Source of the DNA: Candidatus Gottesmanbacteria bacterium RIFOXYB1_FULL_47_11
GTDB lineage: Bacteria; Patescibacteriota; Microgenomatia; UBA10105; UBA927
Assembly: GCA_001779455.1 (NCBI GenBank)
Contig: MFKE01000002.1
Span: 1 to 16,038 of the forward strand
DNA length: 16,038 bases
Direction of reading: 5' to 3'
Under the pieces are notes generated by a model that was given only the letters and a program-made list of their open reading frames with translations, searched no databases and had not been told where the DNA came from. This document shows positions 1 to 5,665 of the stretch, piece after piece. The position numbers and the translations under genes are program-made. Positions within the stretch are counted from its first letter, which is position 1. Every line of letters begins with the position of its first letter.

Positions 1-172
1 GATTTACTTCTACCGTAGGCACCTCTTTACCGCTGGGCGGCGGCGGGGGAGTCGTCGAAATTGCAGGAACAGGCGCAGTGGTGTATGCGCGGTATACGGT
101 CAGTCCCCGCCAGGCAATCCACAAACCACTGGTAACCAGGAGCAGAATAAGGATAATAAATATTTTTTTCAC
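1..172 (-). CDS. Membrane-anchored proline-rich protein, N-terminal part (cut by window edge)
   Basis: Only the first 57 codons are present. The GTG start overlaps the stop of the upstream coiled-coil gene (GTGA at 169-172), so translation is probably coupled. The protein begins with two lysines and a hydrophobic helix (about residues 4-20), followed by a short linker and a proline-rich stretch with five consecutive prolines near residue 45. That layout fits a single-pass membrane anchor or uncleaved signal segment with an extracytoplasmic domain lying beyond the window. The catalytic or binding domain is not visible, so no function is assigned. The reading is supported by the 4-nt overlap and by the typical MKK-hydrophobic start. 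Confidence 0.6.
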   Translation of the reverse strand, partial: MKKIFIILILLLVTSGLWIAWRGLTVYRAYTTAPVPAISTTPPPPPSGKEVPTVEVN

Positions 173-585
173 CGGGAAGATTTTTTGACGAGTTTAGCAA
201 CGTAGACAATTTCGCGGACTTCTCCTTCGTTCGTCTCAATTTCCGTGGAACCGGATAGCCTCTGGTATTCGCGTAAATAATCCGACAGCGCGCCGTCTGC
301 TTCTTTGATTTCCACAGCCAGATCTTTTACCTTATCGGCAAGCGATTTATTGGCAGGGAGCTGCATGATCTGAAATTTGGTTTTTGATTTCTGCTGCGCC
401 GCCTTTTTTGCCTCCTCTGCGTGCAGCCGGTAGGTTTCGTCATTCTGCAGTGCGCTTTCCAGCATCTCACGCTGTTTCTTAATCTCGGATTTTTTGCGGT
501 CCAAATCCGTGATGTAATTTTTCACGGTGGTCTCCAGCTCAAGAAGAATGTCTGCTCCGGATTGGGTTGCATCTGTATCTGCCAT
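169..585 (-). CDS. Small coiled-coil protein of unknown function
   Basis: A 138-residue, strongly charged protein. Residues about 15-65 and 75-110 are rich in K, E, Q, A and L with heptad-like spacing, so a two-segment coiled coil is likely. There is no signal peptide, membrane helix or recognisable catalytic motif. The ATG at 585 is chosen because a -10 box (TATAGT, 594-599) lies 8 nt upstream with a -35-like TTGATT 18 nt further up, giving an almost leaderless mRNA. The gene follows the ATP-grasp gene by 34 nt and overlaps the next, membrane-anchored gene by 4 nt. The pairing suggests a structural or scaffold role linked to that membrane protein, which is inference only. Confidence 0.75.
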   Translation of the reverse strand: MADTDATQSGADILLELETTVKNYITDLDRKKSEIKKQREMLESALQNDETYRLHAEEAKKAAQQKSKTKFQIMQLPANKSLADKVKDLAVEIKEADGALSDYLREYQRLSGSTEIETNEGEVREIVYVAKLVKKSSR

Positions 586-593
586 AGAAGATT

Positions 594-623
594 ACTATAC
601 AGGGAAAAATACGCGGAAATCAA
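594..623 (-). promoter_or_regulatory. Promoter of the coiled-coil gene
   Basis: Read on the minus strand, TTGATT (623-618), an 18-nt spacer and TATAGT (599-594). The start codon at 585 is 8 nt after the -10 box, so the predicted transcript starts at or within a base or two of the ATG. The -35 overlaps the stop codon of the ATP-grasp gene. Confidence 0.5.
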
Positions 624-1672
624 GAGGGAGCATATTTGGAAAGCAGACTCGTCAGTACGTCCGTGAAGGAAATACCGTTGAGGGCCAGTACTTCCGTGAA
701 GGGCAGCCCTTTGTCCGGGCCGAATGCCGTATTGGGATTGCAGTCGGTGAAATAACAGGTTCCGGATGCGTCCACACGGATATCAAATTTTGCATAATCC
801 TTGAAGCTCAACCCGTTAAATGTCCGGACAACAAGCGGCGCGAGCTTGGCCTCCAGCTGCTCATCCACGGCTTTATACCGGTAGGATTTTTCGTCTTCGT
901 AGCTTTCGAAACTGGTAAACTCGTGTTTGCCGTCGGGCTTTGTACGGAAGACCTTCTCACCCATAAACACATGGTTTTTCGTGCCGTCGTCAAATACGCA
1001 GGCCGTAATTTCCGTTCCGTCGATAAACCGCTCGACGACAACCGGAATTTTGTACCGGGTAAGCATATCATCTACTTTTTTCTGCGCGTCTTTCGCCGTT
1101 TCCTGAACGGCTTTGTTGTCAATTCCCACGGATCCGCCGCTTTCGTTCAGTTTGACGATAAGGGGGACGGCAAGAGACGGATCAATCTGGGTGCCGGAGC
1201 GCCGGATAAACTGAAACTGGGGCGTGTCAATCTGGTAGGAAATGAGAAGATGCTTGGTAAGATTCCGGTTGTTGCCGATAACAAGCCCTTCCATGCCGGC
1301 ACCGGTATAGGGAATGTTGGAAAGCTCCAGAGCCGCAGGGACGGATGTTTGCAAAGAATCCCTGCCCTTTAGCGTATCGACAAGATTAAGCACAAAGTCC
1401 GGTTTGTCAATCAAAAGATTGGTTAAGAGGTACTGGTCGCCGGGGTAAAGTTTTGCAGGGATTTCCAGCTTTTCGATACATTTGTGCACCTCAGCTGCAC
1501 GCGCAACCACCTCATATTCAGCCTCATATGCATCTTTGGTCGGAAACATTTCGCGTGCAACGGCTGAATGGGCGATAGCAACATGTTTAATTTTTTTCAG
1601 CGCATCGCGGTTGATGGCGAGCTCGACTTTTTCTTTTGCTTTCGCTTCTCCGACCAATACCTGATTTGCCAT
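620..1672 (-). CDS. D-alanine-D-alanine ligase-like ATP-grasp protein
   Basis: A 350-residue cytosolic protein with an ATP-grasp fold resembling D-Ala-D-Ala ligases. The N-terminal substrate domain spans about residues 28-130. It is followed by lysines in ATP-binding positions (HLL context near 140 and IVKLNESGGSVGI near 171-184), the hinge glutamate region VVERFIDGTEIT (212-223), FDIRVD (296-301) and the metal-binding end FTDCNPNTAFGP (308-319). Genuine Ddl proteins usually end in a conserved NTLPGMT-type loop; here it is NPNTAFGPDKG, so the acceptor amino acid may differ and the symbol ddl is withheld. The start at 1672 is preferred over an in-frame ATG at 1714 because TTGTGA-N17-CATAAT lies 6 nt upstream of it and the extra 14 residues do not look like part of the fold. 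No mur genes are nearby. Confidence 0.8.
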   Translation of the reverse strand: MANQVLVGEAKAKEKVELAINRDALKKIKHVAIAHSAVAREMFPTKDAYEAEYEVVARAAEVHKCIEKLEIPAKLYPGDQYLLTNLLIDKPDFVLNLVDTLKGRDSLQTSVPAALELSNIPYTGAGMEGLVIGNNRNLTKHLLISYQIDTPQFQFIRRSGTQIDPSLAVPLIVKLNESGGSVGIDNKAVQETAKDAQKKVDDMLTRYKIPVVVERFIDGTEITACVFDDGTKNHVFMGEKVFRTKPDGKHEFTSFESYEDEKSYRYKAVDEQLEAKLAPLVVRTFNGLSFKDYAKFDIRVDASGTCYFTDCNPNTAFGPDKGLPFTEVLALNGISFTDVLTSLLSKYAPS

Positions 1673-1678
1673 AGATTT

Positions 1679-1707
1679 ATTATGCACACAGTTTGCGATT
1701 TTCACAA
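1679..1707 (-). promoter_or_regulatory. Promoter of the ATP-grasp gene (leaderless)
   Basis: On the minus strand, TTGTGA (1707-1702), a 17-nt spacer and CATAAT (1684-1679), then 6 nt to the ATG at 1672. The geometry predicts a transcript beginning at the start codon and argues for the shorter protein. A second, weaker candidate lies upstream (TTGAAT 1767-1762, N17, TATACC 1744-1739). Confidence 0.45.
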
Positions 1708-1754
1708 TAGTCATGGGTTGTTATTTTGTGAATTGTATGGTATACTCCAAGATA

Positions 1755-1779
1755 CAGATGTATTCAAATCATACATCTG
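1755..1779. promoter_or_regulatory. Perfect 9-bp dyad in the divergent intergenic region
   Basis: CAGATGTAT (1755-1763) and ATACATCTG (1771-1779) are perfect inverted copies separated by 7 nt. There is no T-run on either side, so a terminator is unlikely. The dyad sits between the divergent ATP-grasp and helicase genes and overlaps the -35 of the weaker upstream promoter candidate (TTGAAT at 1767-1762, minus strand). An operator or an RNA hairpin are both possible. Confidence 0.4.
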
Positions 1780-1908
1780 CTTAGTAAGGTATCGTTTGCG
1801 AAGTGCAAGAGAAAAAACGCCTCAATTGATTTTTTATAATCCGCGTCTTTTCCCCATTTCAAGGATTTTTCCGAAGTAAGCAGTTCTATTGTTTGAATAC
1901 TGTTGTCT

Positions 1909-3060
1909 ATGAAACAATCATTCCGTCAATTCCGGCCCGTGAGAAGTGTTCCCAAACACATGCTTTTGGCGGCTATAGCCCAAAGCAAACAAGGGGGAAG
2001 ACCGGTCACGACGGAACGCGTTGCCACACGGACGTTTGACTCGCTTGCTCTCCACCCGACACTTCTTTCTAATATCCGCGCAAAAGGATTTATCAATCTT
2101 ACTCCCGTTCAGGAGCAGGTAATTCCCGCGATTATGGAAGAGCGCGATGTTATCGGTATGGCCAACACCGGCACAGGCAAAACCGCCGCATTTCTGATAC
2201 CGCTCATCCAGAAGATAACGGACGACCGCGCCCAGCGTGTGCTGGTCGTTGCTCCGACGCGGGAACTCGCGTATCAGATCCACTCTGAACTCCGGGATTT
2301 AGCTCGGGGACTGTCTATTAGGAGCGCTATGTTAATCGGCGGAGCAAATGAATGGCGCCAAAAAGAGGATGTACGCAGCGATCCGCATGTAGTTATTGCT
2401 ACCCCCGGACGTTTGAAAGATTTTATCCAAACGCATGTCATCCGGCTTTCGGGCTTTCGCAACGTTGTCCTTGATGAAGCAGACCGCATGGTAGACATCG
2501 GTTTTCTGAATGATATTAAATACTTTATCTCTCTCCTGCCCTCAGCACGGCAATCACTATTCTTTTCTGCGACCATTACCGGTAAGGCCGGTGAACTGCT
2601 CTCCGGATTTGTCCGAAATCCGCTGCGGGTATCCATTCAGTCAGAATCAGACAAGACGCACATTGCTCAGGATGTGGTCTACGTACCGCGTGACTCAACA
2701 AAGATAAATACGCTTCATGATCTTGTTAAAAAACAGGAGTTTTCTAAAGTACTGGTGTTTGGGAGAACCAAACACGGCGTGCAAAAAATTGCTGATGAGC
2801 TTTCGCGGCGCGGCGTAAAAAGCGGCGCAATCCACGGAAACAAACGCCAAAATCAGCGGCAGTATGTCCTGAACCAGTTTATGCACAATCAAATTCAAAT
2901 ACTTCTTGCAACAGATGTAGCAAGCCGCGGGCTGGACATTCCGGATGTGACCCATGTGATTAATTACGATCTTCCGGAAACCATGGAGGATTATGTGCAT
3001 CGAATCGGCCGCACCGGGCGGGCAAATAAACACGGTGTGGCGTTGACCTTTATGGACTGA
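1909..3060 (+). CDS. DEAD-box ATP-dependent RNA helicase
   Basis: A 383-residue helicase consisting of the two RecA-like domains with a 42-residue basic N-terminal tail and no C-terminal extension. Motifs seen in order: Q motif FINLTPVQEQ (61-70), motif I ANTGTGKT (85-92), Ia PTREL (116-120), Ib ATPGR (164-168), II DEAD (189-192), III SAT (220-222), IV near VLVFGRTK (281-288), V ATDVASRGLD (334-343) and VI HRIGRTGR (364-371). All residues needed for ATP binding and RNA unwinding are present. The expected role is RNA duplex remodelling in ribosome assembly or mRNA decay. The ATG at 1909 is preferred; an in-frame TTG two codons upstream (1903) is possible. A TATAAT at 1835-1840 has no clear -35. 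The next gene begins 2 nt after the stop. Confidence 0.93.
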   Translation: MKQSFRQFRPVRSVPKHMLLAAIAQSKQGGRPVTTERVATRTFDSLALHPTLLSNIRAKGFINLTPVQEQVIPAIMEERDVIGMANTGTGKTAAFLIPLIQKITDDRAQRVLVVAPTRELAYQIHSELRDLARGLSIRSAMLIGGANEWRQKEDVRSDPHVVIATPGRLKDFIQTHVIRLSGFRNVVLDEADRMVDIGFLNDIKYFISLLPSARQSLFFSATITGKAGELLSGFVRNPLRVSIQSESDKTHIAQDVVYVPRDSTKINTLHDLVKKQEFSKVLVFGRTKHGVQKIADELSRRGVKSGAIHGNKRQNQRQYVLNQFMHNQIQILLATDVASRGLDIPDVTHVINYDLPETMEDYVHRIGRTGRANKHGVALTFMD

Positions 3061-3062
3061 TA

Positions 3063-3419
3063 GTGTATAGTGAATATATAATCCAACACACTTCCAACAG
3101 TAATTACTCCGTCACCAACCAACGCGATTTAGTACTGGATACTGCTCAAAATCTCACGCAGATTGGGCATTGGGCCAAATGCAGCCTTGCCAAGGATGAA
3201 CAACGGATTGCGCTCTTCCTGAAGCTGACACGCAAAAACTTAAACGCGCTGTCCGGATTTCCGCTGTCGCCGAAATTCAACCGTGAATTTCAATTGTTTT
3301 GCGTGTCATTTACTGCTCTTGAGGCGGAATATTGTGCGGGGCTCACCAAGCCTGCCGTCTGGGCCTCGGGAGTACTCACCTGGGCATCCACACTGACGCA
3401 AAGTGCCAGCTTACTCTGA
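3063..3419 (+). CDS. Small helical protein of unknown function
   Basis: A 118-residue protein starting with GTG two bases after the helicase stop (TGA TA GTG), the only in-frame start codon available near the 5' end. The sequence from about residue 25 onward looks like three or four amphipathic helices (DTAQNLTQIGHWAK, DEQRIALFLKLTRKNL, then two more rich in A, L and T), giving a small helical bundle with no metal or catalytic motif. It was probably made from the helicase mRNA by re-initiation. A good promoter match (TTGACC 3043-3048, N17, TATAGT 3066-3071) overlaps the first codons and would start transcription inside the gene, so the true start is uncertain. The gene ends 2 nt from the convergent zinc-ribbon gene. 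Confidence 0.65.
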   Translation: MYSEYIIQHTSNSNYSVTNQRDLVLDTAQNLTQIGHWAKCSLAKDEQRIALFLKLTRKNLNALSGFPLSPKFNREFQLFCVSFTALEAEYCAGLTKPAVWASGVLTWASTLTQSASLL

Positions 3420-3421
3420 TC

Positions 3422-3892
3422 CTATTTCAGCCATTCGACATATGTACATCCCGTTGCCTGGCGTGTAGCCCTGTCCCAGCCTGCGGTTGAACACTTTTTC
3501 ATCTTCTTGCCCGCGTTTGTAGTGAAAAGCACGAGAGCGCTGCCGCAATCCGGACAGACTTCCTCCAATTTTTCCGTCGTCCCGTTGATCCACTCGACAT
3601 AATCGCATCCGGTTGCCTTTTTGGCGTCTTTGTCCCATCCGCCTGTTGAGCATTTCTTGAGCTTTTTCCCGAAACGGGTTACGGCAAGGACGAGTGGACT
3701 CCCGCATTTGGGGCATTTCTCGTCAAGCGTCTCAGGCGGCACTTCCAACCATTTTACGTACGGACACCCCTCGCTTTTGTGTGTCTCCGCATTCCAGATA
3801 TTTTTGGTGCACCGCTGCAGCTTTCGCCCGGTCGGCGTTTCGCTAACCTCAGCAAGCGCACTTCCGCATGTAGGACATATTTCATCAGTCAT
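3422..3892 (-). CDS. Protein of three topoisomerase-type zinc ribbons
   Basis: A 156-residue protein composed almost entirely of three tandem four-cysteine modules: C6-C9-C28-C43, C60-C63-C81-C96 and C113-C116-C134-C149. Each reads CPxCGS.L.....G+K..+C...W......GC.YV.W, close to the C-terminal zinc ribbons of bacterial DNA topoisomerase I, but there is no topoisomerase catalytic domain. Such ribbons bind single-stranded nucleic acid or protein partners, so a nucleic-acid-binding accessory role is likely. The ATG at 3892 is chosen over an in-frame one at 3934 because the first ribbon begins at residue 6 and a promoter ends 7 nt upstream. The longer form would add 14 residues translated from the promoter itself. 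Confidence 0.85.
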   Translation of the reverse strand: MTDEICPTCGSALAEVSETPTGRKLQRCTKNIWNAETHKSEGCPYVKWLEVPPETLDEKCPKCGSPLVLAVTRFGKKLKKCSTGGWDKDAKKATGCDYVEWINGTTEKLEEVCPDCGSALVLFTTNAGKKMKKCSTAGWDRATRQATGCTYVEWLK

Positions 3893-3899
3893 AAAGTAT

Positions 3900-3928
3900 A
3901 GAATACACTGTTTTGCAGAAACGTACAA
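3900..3928 (-). promoter_or_regulatory. Promoter of the zinc-ribbon gene (leaderless)
   Basis: On the minus strand, TTGTAC (3928-3923), a 17-nt spacer and TATTCT (3905-3900), followed by 7 nt to the ATG at 3892. The predicted transcript starts at the ATG. The -35 abuts the -35 of the divergent tRNA promoter. Confidence 0.5.
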
Positions 3929-3957
3929 TTCCAATTTTTCCTAATTTTTGGTAGAAT
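3929..3957 (+). promoter_or_regulatory. Probable tRNA-Glu promoter
   Basis: TTCCAA (3929-3934), a 17-nt spacer and TAGAAT (3952-3957) precede the tRNA by 17 nt. The -10 is a good match and the -35 a weak one. It is divergent from the zinc-ribbon promoter. Confidence 0.4.
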
Positions 3958-3974
3958 TGAGTGAGTTCGGAAGC

Positions 3975-4048
3975 GCCCCCTTCGTCTAGCGGCCTAGGAC
4001 AACGGGTTTTCAGCCCGTGAATCGCCGGTTCGAATCCGGCAGGGGGTA
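3975..4048 (+). tRNA. tRNA-Glu (anticodon UUC)
   Basis: The cloverleaf can be drawn by hand. The acceptor strands are GCCCCCT (3975-3981) and AGGGGGT (4041-4047), with a G-U closing pair. The D arm is GTCT...GGAC, and the anticodon stem is ACGGG/CCCGT around the loop TTTTCAG (4007-4013), giving anticodon UUC, which reads GAA/GAG. The T arm is GCCGG-TTCGAAT-CCGGC (4024-4040) and the discriminator base is A4048. The 3' CCA is not encoded (the genome reads ACA). The 5' part matches the usual tRNA-Glu pattern CCCCTTCGTCTAG. The 3' end is duplicated 130 bp downstream. Confidence 0.95.
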
Positions 4049-4050
4049 CA
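4033..4050 (+). repeat. tRNA 3'-end direct repeat, copy 1 (att-like)
   Basis: AATCCGGCAGGGGGTACA covers the last part of the T loop, the 3' strand of the T stem, the acceptor 3' strand and two bases beyond the tRNA. An identical 18-base copy lies at 4163-4180. This is the usual placement of tyrosine-recombinase attachment cores, although no integrase gene is in the window. Confidence 0.6.
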
Positions 4051-4090
4051 TACAAAAAATCGCTCGGCATAGTCCAAGCGATTTTTGTAT
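4050..4090. terminator. Bidirectional hairpin terminator after tRNA-Glu
   Basis: ATACAAAAAATCGCT (4050-4064) pairs with AGCGATTTTTGTAT (4077-4090), with one bulged A and a 12-nt loop. The short GC part of the stem followed by a T-run fits rho-independent termination of the tRNA transcript. The mirrored A-run would allow it to work from the minus strand as well. Confidence 0.75.
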
Positions 4091-4162
4091 CTCCTGTTCG
4101 GTGAGAACCCGTGCCCGGTGGTGCCGCTTTGAACGAAGTGAAAAGCTAATACCCTTGGGGTA

Positions 4163-4180
4163 AATCCGGCAGGGGGTACA
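4163..4180 (+). repeat. tRNA 3'-end direct repeat, copy 2 (att-like)
   Basis: Identical to 4033-4050 (AATCCGGCAGGGGGTACA). The bases before it (ACCCTTGGGGTA) do not match the tRNA, so this is a 3' fragment rather than a second tRNA gene. It marks the left edge of the AT-rich accessory stretch. Confidence 0.6.
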
Positions 4181-4198
4181 CGTATAAACCTATAGTTA

Positions 4199-4227
4199 TT
4201 GTCATTAACAACCAGATTTGATATAAT
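4199..4227 (+). promoter_or_regulatory. Strong promoter of the 82-residue HH/Cys protein gene
   Basis: TTGTCA (4199-4204), a 17-nt spacer and a perfect TATAAT (4222-4227), then 8 nt to the ATG at 4236. The expected transcription start is within about two bases of the ATG, so the mRNA should be leaderless. There is no Shine-Dalgarno sequence. Confidence 0.7.
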
Positions 4228-4235
4228 CTGCCTCA

Positions 4236-4484
4236 ATGACAGAAATTCCTTTAACCGTTAAAATACGTGCTCATCACTTACCTGATATCCAAAGTCAGGT
4301 TAAGAATGGTCAACCCGATTCGCTACCCGCATATATTCCGAAAGGAATTCGTGATTCTAATGAAGAATTAGTAAACCTTATTTTGTTAGGCGCGGCAATT
4401 GAAGTCGTTAGAGATCAACCTGATCTTATATGTTTAGCGTGTTCACTGTTAGCAACATGCAATTTTAAAGATCCTGAAAGTTAG
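4236..4484 (+). CDS. Small DUF1284-like protein with HH and CxxC-x5-C
   Basis: An 82-residue cytosolic protein. It carries KIRAHHLPDI near the N-terminus (H13, H14) and C66-x2-C69-x5-C75 near the C-terminus (DLICLACSLLATC). DUF1284 proteins share an RxHHLL-type start and conserved cysteines near the end, so a distant relationship is proposed. The middle is shorter and not clearly alignable. The conserved His and Cys suggest metal or iron-sulfur binding, which is inference. A near-consensus promoter ending 8 nt before the ATG supports the start. It is the first gene after the tRNA-end duplication, and its base composition is AT-rich compared with the genes beyond 7317. Confidence 0.7.
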   Translation: MTEIPLTVKIRAHHLPDIQSQVKNGQPDSLPAYIPKGIRDSNEELVNLILLGAAIEVVRDQPDLICLACSLLATCNFKDPES

Positions 4485-4507
4485 TTGTAAGTCTCATTCT
4501 ACGTAAC

Positions 4508-4580
4508 TTCGAACTAACATCCGATGGAAAATAGCCTCGTAATTACAGATCATCTGTTGGAAATTGGGGAGCATGTGGGT
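4508..4580 (+). repeat. 73-bp intergenic repeat, copy 1
   Basis: Aligns without gaps to 5565-5637 at 49 of 73 positions. Conserved blocks are TTCGAACT at the left, ATAGCCTCGTA in the centre and GAAATTxGxGAG with a G-rich end. The outer parts (AACATCCGATG and CATCTGTT) are imperfectly complementary, so a hairpin can form around the conserved centre. It lies between the end of the DUF1284-like gene and the promoter of the next gene. Confidence 0.6.
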
Positions 4581-4596
4581 ACAAGTAACCTATAGT

Positions 4597-4625
4597 TTGA
4601 CATCGACTTCAACTTCAGCTATATT
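4597..4625 (+). promoter_or_regulatory. Consensus promoter of the 83-residue protein gene
   Basis: TTGACA (4597-4602), exactly 17 nt and TATATT (4620-4625). The predicted start of transcription (about 4632) is downstream of ATG 4573 and TTG 4564 and 13 nt upstream of ATG 4645, so it fixes the start of the next gene at 4645. Confidence 0.65.
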
Positions 4626-4644
4626 TAATCTACAAATAACAGCT

Positions 4645-4896
4645 ATGACGCCTATCAAAGACAATGAAATAATTTTAACTCCCGATGATTATCTTAAAAT
4701 GATGACCGACACACAAGGCAATCGACCTACTGCTTGGGCTCGATCACTAGCTGGATTAGTTACATTAGGAGTACTTCCAGAAGAAGAGGCAATTAATTAT
4801 GCCAATACACTTGCCAAAGCTGCTCAAGACCAAAGTGATGCTTTTTGGGCAGCACATAATACAAAAATCATTAAGTGGAAAGAGTCAAAACACTAA
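4645..4896 (+). CDS. Small acidic-start protein of unknown function
   Basis: An 83-residue protein without recognised family. It starts with an acidic segment (KDNEIILTPDDYLKMM), continues with a helix rich in A and L around RPTAWARSLAGLVTLGVLPE and ends in a charged helix and a basic tail. There is no signal peptide or membrane segment. The reading frame is open up to 4564, but a consensus promoter lies inside that extension, so ATG 4645 is chosen; no Shine-Dalgarno sequence precedes it. It converges on the minus-strand gene that ends 49 nt away. Both genes lie between two copies of an intergenic repeat. Confidence 0.6.
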   Translation: MTPIKDNEIILTPDDYLKMMTDTQGNRPTAWARSLAGLVTLGVLPEEEAINYANTLAKAAQDQSDAFWAAHNTKIIKWKESKH

Positions 4897-4945
4897 TATT
4901 TTAGAATTGAAAAGTGTTCCAATTTCGTCCCAACACCTGTACAAA

Positions 4946-5506
4946 TTAGCGCCTTTGTCTATCTAACTGAATTTTTGAATATAGCCGATATAAAGAATTA
5001 GCAAGCTCTGTTTCGGTTAAGCCACAATCTATTGGATCTAACGCCTTTGACTGCCAATGTTTCAAGCTACCATTTTCCCAATGTAATTTTTTTATAGAAA
5101 TTGAATGACTTGTAGAACAGCGAAAATGATGAGGTCTATCAGTTGAGAATGCTAATTCAACCGTGTACTGTCCGACAAAATCAGATGAAGTAAATCTATC
5201 TCCGCCTGAACCAATAGATGATTTTTCCATTCTTCCTAAAGTCCACGTATTTTCATAACTTCCACCTTCTATAGAAAAACCTTCACCCAGCACAGACGCC
5301 ATATCACTTAAAACTTTCTCAACGATAGGTGAAATCATCTTTATAGCTTTAAATCTCTCGGTATCCTTTTGATTTTGAATATCCCTTGCATTTTTCGCAA
5401 TATTCCATTGGTCTATTTGCCTTTGAGTTTCAGCTCTTTTTAATTCAAGTTCTTGATTTTGTGCAGCTATTTGTTGGCTTTTAATTGTTTCAAATATGTT
5501 CGCCAT
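4946..5506 (-). CDS. Coiled-coil N-terminus protein of unknown function
   Basis: A 186-residue protein of no recognised family. Residues about 5-55 are rich in Q, K, E, A and R and should form a long helix or coiled coil. From about residue 60 the sequence becomes mixed, with likely beta strands (EGFSIEGGSYENTWTLG, QYTVELAFSTD, HHFRCSTSHSISIKKLHWE) and a final helix. There is no signal peptide or membrane helix. A perfect TATAAT (minus strand, 5521-5516) ends 9 nt before the ATG, so the mRNA should be nearly leaderless. Composition is low in GC (20 of 60 bases at 5041-5100). Together with the convergent 83-residue gene it forms a unit between two intergenic repeats. Confidence 0.7.
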   Translation of the reverse strand: MANIFETIKSQQIAAQNQELELKRAETQRQIDQWNIAKNARDIQNQKDTERFKAIKMISPIVEKVLSDMASVLGEGFSIEGGSYENTWTLGRMEKSSIGSGGDRFTSSDFVGQYTVELAFSTDRPHHFRCSTSHSISIKKLHWENGSLKHWQSKALDPIDCGLTETELANSLYRLYSKIQLDRQRR

Positions 5507-5515
5507 ATTAATCGT

Positions 5516-5521
5516 ATTATA
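5516..5521 (-). promoter_or_regulatory. -10 box of the coiled-coil-N-terminus gene
   Basis: A perfect TATAAT on the minus strand lies 9 nt before the ATG at 5506. No convincing -35 is seen at 16-18 nt; a TTGACA exists only 8 nt upstream, which is too close. Confidence 0.45.
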
Positions 5522-5564
5522 TCAAACTATGTCAACTTACGCTTAAAAACTCAAATTAATTGAT

Positions 5565-5637
5565 TTCGAACTGATATCTGACTAAATATAGCCTCGTAGC
5601 TAGTGATATAACCTTCGAAATTAGAGAGTATTGGGGA
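5565..5637 (+). repeat. 73-bp intergenic repeat, copy 2
   Basis: Gapless partner of 4508-4580, exactly 1057 bp further on and in the same orientation. It shares TTCGAACT, ATAGCCTCGTA and GAAATT...GAG. Here the two arms (ATTTCGAACTGATATC and GATATAACCTTCGAAAT) are better complementary, giving a clear imperfect stem around the conserved centre. It lies between two minus-strand genes and codes for nothing apparent. Confidence 0.6.
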
Positions 5638-5665
5638 TGCAAAATACGCTCAATTTAGCCTCAAA

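Noticed and set aside
527..1372. 281-codon plus-strand open frame over the ATP-grasp gene
   Set aside because: It is antisense to a clear enzyme, has no recognisable motif, and its composition follows from the codon use of the real gene.
3885..4236. Minus-strand open frames across the tRNA, including a PPAGFEPA stretch
   Set aside because: These are antisense translations of the tRNA-Glu and its repeated 3' end, a well-known source of false protein predictions; no separate start signal supports them.
4887..4918. Terminator between the convergent genes ending at 4896 and 4946
   Set aside because: AACACT (4889-4894) and AGTGTT (4913-4918) give only a 6-bp AT-rich stem with an 18-nt loop and no T-run.
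4508..5637. Integron attC sites as the explanation of the 73-bp repeats
   Set aside because: The conserved blocks do not contain proper RYYYAAC/GTTRRRY core sites in both copies, the genes between them are convergent, and no integron integrase is visible.
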